Positions 43,714 to 49,502 of a stretch of DNA of 49,502 bases are shown piece by piece; within the stretch, counting starts at the first letter, position 1, and every line of letters begins with the position of its first letter. A program made the position numbers and the translations under genes. The notes under the pieces were generated by a model. It did not search any database. It was not told the origin of the DNA and saw only the letters and a list, made by a program, of their open reading frames with translations. This DNA comes from Streptomyces oryzae. Lineage in GTDB: Bacteria; Actinomycetota; Actinomycetes; Streptomycetales; Streptomycetaceae. The stretch spans positions 1-49,502 of the forward strand of contig NZ_JADKMA010000028.1 in assembly GCF_017676365.1 (NCBI RefSeq), given 5' to 3'.

Positions 43714-44553
43714 CTGGGCAAGCGACAGCCCGAAGGCCCGCCGCCCGCACCCACCGTGCAGCGCCTCCGCCTGCGCTACACCAAGCGAGGCCGCCTTCGG
43801 TTCACCAGCCACCGCGACTTCCAGCGCGCCTTCGAACGGGCACTGCGCCGGGCGGAGGTACCCATGGCGTACTCCGCCGGATTCACCCCGCACCCCAAGG
43901 TCAGCTACGCCAATGCCGCCCCCACCGGCACCGGCAGCGAGGCCGAGTACCTGGAGATCGCCCTCGTCCAGCAGCGCGACCCGGAACAGCTGCGTGCGCT
44001 GCTCGACAGCTGCATGCCGGACGGCCTCGACATCGTCGACGCCGTCGAGGCACAGGGCTCCGACTTCAGCGACCGGCTCCAGGCATCCGTATGGGAGCTG
44101 AGGCTCGACGGCGTCACCCCGCAAGAGGCACAGAAGGCGGCAGACGCGTTCCTGGCGGCCGAAGCGGTCGAGGTGCAGCGGCAGACCAAGAAGGGCATCC
44201 GCTCCTTCGACGCGCGGGCAGCCGTCCGCTCACTCACGGTCACCGGACAGCACGCCGAAGCCGACGCCGCCACCAGCACCGATAGGCCCGGCAAGGGGGC
44301 CTGTGCGATACTGCGCCTGGTAGTACGACACGTGACACCTGCCGTACGACCCGACGACGTCCTGTCCGGTCTCCGCGCTACGGCCGACCTGGCGCCGCCG
44401 ACACCCGCAGCGGTGATCAGGCTGGCGCAGGGGCCGCTCGATGAGGAGAGCGGCACGGTGACCGACCCGTTCGCACCTGACCGCGACGCGCTTCCGGAGC
44501 CCATCGGCTCAGGGATCTCCAGCGTCGCGACGGTGCCGGGCGGCGCCGCGTAG
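43714..44553 (+). CDS. TIGR03936 / DUF2344 radical-SAM-linked protein
   Basis: Protein of 279 residues. The conserved N-terminal block VQRLRLRYTKRGRLRFTSHR, followed by DFQRAFERALRRAEVPMAYS and GFTPHPKVSYANAAPTG, identifies the family. In many bacteria it is fused or adjacent to the TIGR03960 radical SAM protein, and a role with RNA is assumed only from context. The best start is CTG at 43714: GAGGAG lies 7 nt upstream, and the translation (LGKRQPEG) matches the N-terminus remembered for homologues that use GTG. No ATG, GTG or TTG is suitably placed. The C-terminus is Pro/Asp-rich. Confidence 0.9.
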   Translation: MGKRQPEGPPPAPTVQRLRLRYTKRGRLRFTSHRDFQRAFERALRRAEVPMAYSAGFTPHPKVSYANAAPTGTGSEAEYLEIALVQQRDPEQLRALLDSCMPDGLDIVDAVEAQGSDFSDRLQASVWELRLDGVTPQEAQKAADAFLAAEAVEVQRQTKKGIRSFDARAAVRSLTVTGQHAEADAATSTDRPGKGACAILRLVVRHVTPAVRPDDVLSGLRATADLAPPTPAAVIRLAQGPLDEESGTVTDPFAPDRDALPEPIGSGISSVATVPGGAA

Positions 44554-44795
44554 GACAGCCGCCGAAGCGCGCCGCCGCCGACGCACGCCAGGGAGCCACC
44601 CGGGCAGCCGTACGGCAGACGAGCGCACAGACCAGCAGACTTTTGCCGTAGCCGGGTCGGACAAGAACCGGAACCGGCGAGTGAGACAACGAGCTCCCGT
44701 GCGGCGCCCGCGCCCCGGAGAGCGACCCGCCCGCGAGGTGGGTCGCCCCGGATCCAGAGCGCGGCGCCCGGGAGCGTGACGGGAGAACCGCCCGC

Positions 44796-47700
44796 ATGCT
44801 CGAACCAACTGAATCCAACGAAGCCGAGGCAGCCGCAGCGGGTCATGCCGCTTCAGCGGAAGCCGCCACGTCCGCCGTTCCCGGTGGATCGACCGCGTCC
44901 GGCGGGTCGGTCGTCGACAGCGAGGCCACTGTCGGCGGCGGAGCCGCCGGGCCGCCCGAGACCGCCGGCGGCGCCCTGAGCACCCCCAGCGACACCCTCC
45001 CCCCGCGCCGCCGTCGCCGCGCCGCCAGCCGCCCCGCGGGTCCGCCGGCCGCGCCGCAGACCGAGGAGGACGGGGAGCCGGAGGAGAGCGCTGAGCTCGG
45101 CGCCGTGACCGCCGCGGATCCGGCGCCGCCGACCGCGCTGGACAGCGCCGGGGCGGACGGCTCCGGGGAGGGCGACTCCGAGGGTGCTGCGCCCGAGGGC
45201 GCCGCTACCGGGGCGCCCGCCGAGTCCGCTCCGGCCCCCGCGGCACGCACGCGCCGCCGTGCGACGCGTAAGGCGACTGCCCCTGCGGGGTCCCCGGCTC
45301 CGGCTGAGCCTGCTGAGCAGGCTGGGAGTGCTGAGCAGGTCGTTGCGGCCGCGCCGTCTGAGGCTGTCGGGGGGACTGTCGAGGTGGGGACGGAGCCGCC
45401 GAAGTCGGGTGGCCGTCGCCGCGCGACCCGTAAGGCGACAGCTCCGGCGGGTTCGCCGCCCCCGGCTGAGCCCGCCGAGGCCGTGAGCGCCGAGCAGACC
45501 GACAGCACCGACAGCGCCGCGAGCACCGAGGGCCCGCAGGCTACGGCCGAGGCCGAAGCCGAGGCCGAGGCGCCGAAGGCCCGTACCCGGCGCCGTGCCA
45601 CCAGCCGCAGGGCGGCACCGGCCGAGGACGCCGACGAGACGGCGGCCGGGCAGCCCGCGAAGACCGGGCGCCGGCGCAGCACCCGCGAGACCTCCGCACC
45701 GGCGGCCGGGCCGGAGGAGACCGGCGAGAGCGCCGAGGGCCCGCAGGCCGCGGCCGCGGCGGAGACCGGGGCCGAGGCGCCGAAGGCGCGCAGCCGTCGC
45801 CGTGCGAGCACCCGCAAGGGCGCCGCCGCTCAGGTGACGGAGGAGCCGCAGACCGAGCCGGAGGCCGAGCCGGGGACGGCGGCTGCCGCCGAACCCGCGT
45901 CCGGTGGCCGCACCCGGCGCCGTGCGACCCGTGCCGGTACCGCACCGGCCTCCGCGGAGGCGGCAGAGGCCAGCGAGGTCACCGAGTCGACCGAGACCCC
46001 CGCCGAGCAGCCCGTCGCCGCCGAGCGGCCCGCGGCCGGTGAGGAGACTGCCGCGCCCACCCGTACCCGGCGCCGTGCGACCCGTAAGGGCGCCAAGGCA
46101 GCCGAGGGGACGCAGGAGGCGGAGGCTGCGGAGCCGAAGGTGGCCAAGGGCTTCGCGGCCCCCACGAGCGAGGCGGCCCGGAAGGCCGAGGCGGGCGCTG
46201 CCGCCGAACCGGCCGAGCCCGCGAAGACGGAGAAGACCGACAAGGCTGAGAAGGCCGACAAGGCTGACAAGGCCGAGAAGGCCGAGGCGCGGGGCGGTCG
46301 TCGTAGGCGGCCCGCGCCGCCCATGGCGATGTTCCAGCCGCCTGTCTTCACCGAGCCGGCCTTCCAGACCCCGCAGTCGGCCGCCGCCGCGGCAGAGGCC
46401 GAGCGCCGGGCCGAGGCCGAGCAGGAGGCGGAAGCGGAAGCGGAGCCGGAGGCCGCCGTCGAGGACGAGACCGCCGGTGCCCCGCGCCGTCGCCGTCGCC
46501 GCCGCGCGGAATCAGCCGAGCAGCCCGCGGCCCGGGAGGAGCGCGAGGGCGCCGCCCAGGCTCAGGAGCCCGAGGCCGAGCCCGAGCCCGAGGCCGAGGG
46601 AGCCGAGGAGCAGGAGGGCGGCCAGGCGGACGAGCGTCCCGCGCGCCGTCGTCGCCGTGGTGGCCGCCGTCGCCGCCGGGGCGAGAGCGCCGAGCAGCCC
46701 GAGGGCGCGGAGGCCGAAGAGCAGGAGGAGCGCGAGGAGCGCTCCGAGGCCGCCGAGGAGACCGAGGCGGGCGAGCCTGCCGCGGCAGCAGCTGAGGACG
46801 AGGAGGAGGCAGCGCCTGTCGGCGGCGCTTCCAGCAGCAGCTCGCGCCGTCGCCGCCGGCGCCGTCGCCGGTCCGGCGACGCGGAGGCCGCGAGCGAGAC
46901 GGTCACCTCGGACGACCCCGAGCGCACCGTCGTCAAGGTCCGCGAGCCGCGCAAGAAGAAGGACGAGCCCTCCGACGAGGTGCAGGCCATCAAGGGCTCC
47001 ACCCGTCTTGAGGCCAAGAAGCAGCGCCGCCGCGAGGGCCGTGAACAGGGCCGCCGCCGGGTGCCGATCATCACCGAGGCGGAGTTCCTGGCCCGCCGCG
47101 AGGCCGTCAAGCGCGAGATGATCGTCCGGCAGAGCGGTGAGCGCACCCAGATCGCCGTCCTCGAGGACGACGTGCTGGTCGAGCACTTCGTCAACAAGGA
47201 GCAGTCGACCTCGTACGTCGGCAACGTCTACCTCGGCAAGGTGCAGAACGTGCTGCCGTCGATGGAGGCCGCCTTCGTCGACATCGGCAAGGGCCGCAAC
47301 GCCGTGCTGTACGCGGGCGAGGTCAACTTCGAGTCGCTGGGCATGGCGGGCGGCCCGCGCCGGATCGAGACCGCGCTCAAGTCGGGCCAGTCGGTGCTGG
47401 TGCAGGTCACCAAGGACCCGATCGGTCACAAGGGCGCCCGGCTGACCAGCCAGGTCTCGCTCCCGGGCCGCTATCTGGTCTATGTGCCCGAGGGCTCCAT
47501 GACGGGCATCAGCCGCAAGCTCCCGGACACCGAGCGCTCGCGGCTCAAGCAGATCCTCAAGCGGGTCGTCCCCGAGGGCGCCGGCGTGATCGTCCGTACG
47601 GCGGCCGAGGGCGCCAGCGAGGAGGAGCTGCGCCGCGACGTCGAACGGCTGCAGGCGCAGTGGGAGGACATCCAGAAGAAGGCCCAGAAGGGCAACGCGC

Positions 47701-49481
47701 CCACGCTGCTCTACGGCGAGCCGGACATGACCGTCCGCGTGGTGCGGGACATCTTCAACGAGGACTTCTCCAAGGTCATCGTCAGCGGCGACGAAGCGTG
47801 GGAGACCATCCACGGCTATGTCTCGCACGTGGCCCCCGACCTCGGCGAGCGGCTGCAGAAGTGGACCTCGGACGTGGACGTCTTCGCGACGTACCGCATC
47901 GACGAGCAGCTCGCCAAGGCGCTGGACCGCAAGGTGTGGCTGCCCAGCGGTGGCTCGCTGGTGATCGACAGGACCGAGGCGATGGTCGTCGTCGACGTCA
48001 ACACCGGCAAGTTCACCGGCCAGGGCGGCAACCTGGAGGAGACGGTCACCAGGAACAACCTGGAGGCGGCCGAGGAGATCGTGCGCCAGCTGCGGCTGCG
48101 CGACCTCGGCGGCATCATCGTGATCGACTTCATCGACATGGTCCTGGAGTCCAACCGCGATCTGGTGCTGCGCCGACTGCTGGAGTGCCTGGGCCGGGAC
48201 CGTACGAAGCACCAGGTGGCCGAGGTCACCTCGCTGGGCCTGGTGCAGATGACCCGTAAGCGGGTCGGGCAGGGGCTGCTGGAGTCCTTCTCCGAGCAGT
48301 GCGTGCACTGCAACGGCCGCGGCGTCATCGTGCACATGGACCAGGCCACCGCCGCCGCCGCGACCGGTGGCGGCGGCAAGAAGGGCAAGAAGGGCAAGGG
48401 CAAGGCGGAGAAGGCCGAGGCGAAGGCCCAGCAGGCGGTACAGCCGCAGCCGGCCCCCGTCGAGCCCGCGCCGGTCGAGCCCACACCGGCGCAGCCGGAG
48501 CCCTCGCCCGCCACCGCGCCTGCCGCTGTCGCCGTGGAGCCCGCCGAGGCGGTGGCCGAGGCCGCCGACGTCTCGGCTCCGGCACCCGCACCGGTGGAGT
48601 TCGTACCGGACGAGGAGCTGTTCAGCAGCGCCGCCGAGGCGGAGGCCGCGGCTTCCGCCTCGCGCGGCGGCCGTCGGCGCCGGGGCAGCCGCAAGGCGAG
48701 CGCCCCCGCGGGGTCGCCCAAGCGCGCGGTGCGCGAGACCGCCGAGGTGGTCGAGCCGGTGGTCACCGAGCCCGCAGCAGCGGAGCCCGCTGTCGCCGAG
48801 GCTGCGGTCGCGGAATCGGCTGTCGCCGAGCCCGCTGCCGCAGAGCCCGCTGTGCCGGAGTCCGCCGCGGCCCCGGTGCAGGCCGGGGCCCCGGCCGAGT
48901 CGGCAGCTCCCGAGGCCGCACCTGCCGAGGCCGAGCCGGCCACCGGCGCGCGGCGTCGGCGGCGGGTGACGCGCAAGGCCAGCGCACCGGCCGGTGCTCC
49001 CCGTACGGGTGACGACGCGGCTGCCGTGCTGGTCGTCCCCTCGGACGAGGTGGCCGCTCCGGCTGCCGCCCCTGCCGAGTCCGAGCCCGTGGTCGGCGAG
49101 GTCGTCACCGACGTGGCCCCGGCCCGGCCCCGGCGGCGGGTGACCCGTACGGTCACCACCACCGCTCCGGCGGACGAGGGCGAGGCCGTCGCTCCGGCGA
49201 AGAAGACCGCAGGGAAGAAGGCGGCCAAGAAGGCCCCGGCGAAGAAGGCGGCGGCCAAGAAGACCGCGGCCAAGACCGCAACCAAGACGGCGGCTAAGAC
49301 GGCGGCCAAGAAGACGACGGCGAAGTCGGCCGCGAAGGCGACCGGCAAGGCGGCGGAGAAGCCGGCCGCGAAGTCGACGGCGAAGAAGACCGCCGCCAAG
49401 AAGTCGGCCGCCAGGAAGACGGCCGCCGCAGAGCAGGAAGGCGGAGCCGGAGCGGTGTCGGCACCGGCCTCCGAGGAGTGA
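44796..49481 (+). CDS. rne: Ribonuclease E/G family endoribonuclease with long disordered arms
   Basis: 1561 residues, clearly longer than the about 1340 remembered for S. coelicolor RNase ES. The first about 770 residues are Ala/Glu/Pro-rich with repeated basic patches (RRRATRKATAPAGSP and variants) and an acidic/RRRR stretch. The catalytic core (about 775-1175) has the S1 domain (TSYVGNVYLGKVQNVLPSM), Mg-binding D1067 (VVDVNTG) and the first Asp of IDFIDM (D1111), and the zinc link C1169-x-x-C1172. The C-terminal arm repeats RRRVTRKASAPAG and ends in a Lys/Ala tail (1469 to about 1545; KKAAKKAPAKKAAAKK) resembling histone H1. It processes rRNA/tRNA and decays mRNA; the arms probably bind RNA and degradosome partners. 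ATG 44796 follows GGGAG. Confidence 0.96.
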   Translation: MLEPTESNEAEAAAAGHAASAEAATSAVPGGSTASGGSVVDSEATVGGGAAGPPETAGGALSTPSDTLPPRRRRRAASRPAGPPAAPQTEEDGEPEESAELGAVTAADPAPPTALDSAGADGSGEGDSEGAAPEGAATGAPAESAPAPAARTRRRATRKATAPAGSPAPAEPAEQAGSAEQVVAAAPSEAVGGTVEVGTEPPKSGGRRRATRKATAPAGSPPPAEPAEAVSAEQTDSTDSAASTEGPQATAEAEAEAEAPKARTRRRATSRRAAPAEDADETAAGQPAKTGRRRSTRETSAPAAGPEETGESAEGPQAAAAAETGAEAPKARSRRRASTRKGAAAQVTEEPQTEPEAEPGTAAAAEPASGGRTRRRATRAGTAPASAEAAEASEVTESTETPAEQPVAAERPAAGEETAAPTRTRRRATRKGAKAAEGTQEAEAAEPKVAKGFAAPTSEAARKAEAGAAAEPAEPAKTEKTDKAEKADKADKAEKAEARGGRRRRPAPPMAMFQPPVFTEPAFQTPQSAAAAAEAERRAEAEQEAEAEAEPEAAVEDETAGAPRRRRRRRAESAEQPAAREEREGAAQAQEPEAEPEPEAEGAEEQEGGQADERPARRRRRGGRRRRRGESAEQPEGAEAEEQEEREERSEAAEETEAGEPAAAAAEDEEEAAPVGGASSSSSRRRRRRRRRSGDAEAASETVTSDDPERTVVKVREPRKKKDEPSDEVQAIKGSTRLEAKKQRRREGREQGRRRVPIITEAEFLARREAVKREMIVRQSGERTQIAVLEDDVLVEHFVNKEQSTSYVGNVYLGKVQNVLPSMEAAFVDIGKGRNAVLYAGEVNFESLGMAGGPRRIETALKSGQSVLVQVTKDPIGHKGARLTSQVSLPGRYLVYVPEGSMTGISRKLPDTERSRLKQILKRVVPEGAGVIVRTAAEGASEEELRRDVERLQAQWEDIQKKAQKGNAPTLLYGEPDMTVRVVRDIFNEDFSKVIVSGDEAWETIHGYVSHVAPDLGERLQKWTSDVDVFATYRIDEQLAKALDRKVWLPSGGSLVIDRTEAMVVVDVNTGKFTGQGGNLEETVTRNNLEAAEEIVRQLRLRDLGGIIVIDFIDMVLESNRDLVLRRLLECLGRDRTKHQVAEVTSLGLVQMTRKRVGQGLLESFSEQCVHCNGRGVIVHMDQATAAAATGGGGKKGKKGKGKAEKAEAKAQQAVQPQPAPVEPAPVEPTPAQPEPSPATAPAAVAVEPAEAVAEAADVSAPAPAPVEFVPDEELFSSAAEAEAAASASRGGRRRRGSRKASAPAGSPKRAVRETAEVVEPVVTEPAAAEPAVAEAAVAESAVAEPAAAEPAVPESAAAPVQAGAPAESAAPEAAPAEAEPATGARRRRRVTRKASAPAGAPRTGDDAAAVLVVPSDEVAAPAAAPAESEPVVGEVVTDVAPARPRRRVTRTVTTTAPADEGEAVAPAKKTAGKKAAKKAPAKKAAAKKTAAKTATKTAAKTAAKKTTAKSAAKATGKAAEKPAAKSTAKKTAAKKSAARKTAAAEQEGGAGAVSAPASEE

Positions 49482-49502
49482 CCCGCAGGGGCGGGGAGGG
49501 CC

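Noticed and set aside
42336..44285. 649-codon frame overlapping the repetitive protein and the DUF2344 gene
   Set aside because: Its Ala/Gly/Arg composition and GC3 fit a +1 shadow; it crosses two genes in better frames.
44843..45817. 324-codon minus-strand frame opposite rne
   Set aside because: Mirror of the Ala/Glu/Arg repeats in rne; no start signals.

Overview
The window is high-GC actinobacterial chromosome, almost certainly Streptomyces. Protein-coding frames have GC-rich third positions, starts are often GTG, several promoters sit 7-8 nt before a start codon (leaderless mRNAs), and the gene order tig-clpP1-clpP2-clpX-valS-folC-ndk-mreBCD-mrdA-rodA-rne is the conserved Streptomyces core arrangement. 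No phage, transposase, integrase, CRISPR array or specialised-metabolite cluster is visible. This is core genome with a few accessory or fast-evolving islands.

Left part (1-9.2 kb): the 3' end of an unrecognised gene; M1 aminopeptidase pepN (-); a divergent DsbA-like thiol oxidoreductase (+) separated from pepN by an 18-bp tandem repeat; Fe-type superoxide dismutase (-) with a Nur-like box; about 1 kb without a firm gene but with palindromes, a structured leader and two candidate micro-ORFs; then a two-gene cell-envelope unit of a glycosyltransferase fused to a decayed deacetylase domain, followed by a LytR-CpsA-Psr protein.

Middle (9.2-20.4 kb): two paralogous amino-acid permeases (-) flanking bioY (+); rpiB with a DNA glycosylase 4 nt downstream; a small Cys-pair protein; an Eis-family acetyltransferase (-); a membrane-linked PP2C/SpoIIE phosphatase (+); an acyltransferase-3 membrane protein (-); a small membrane protein; divergent tRNA-Gly(UCC) and tRNA-Pro(UGG).

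Proteostasis block (20.5-25 kb): trigger factor, then ClpP1 and ClpP2 behind a good ClgR-type operator, then ClpX. Next come three tandem minus-strand genes for related Pro/Gly-rich, single-pass proteins with a shared two-Cys C-terminal domain.

Right part (28-49.5 kb): valS and folC, both with leaderless promoters, DUF4233, ndk, the elongasome/cell-shape set mreB-mreC-mreD-mrdA-rodA, a radical SAM protein (TIGR03960 type), a strikingly repetitive hydrophobic protein of unknown function, the radical-SAM partner protein (TIGR03936/DUF2344) probably starting at CTG, and a very long RNase E/G with repetitive basic/acidic arms and a histone-H1-like tail.

Themes linking the genes are protein quality control (tig, clpPPX, pepN), cell-wall synthesis and polarity (mre/mrdA/rodA, the GT fusion, LCP, O-acyltransferase), and RNA/translation (tRNAs, valS, rne). 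Short dispersed palindromic repeats occur five times, once inside the pepN reading frame. Products were identified by reading motifs and from remembered family knowledge; no database search was run.
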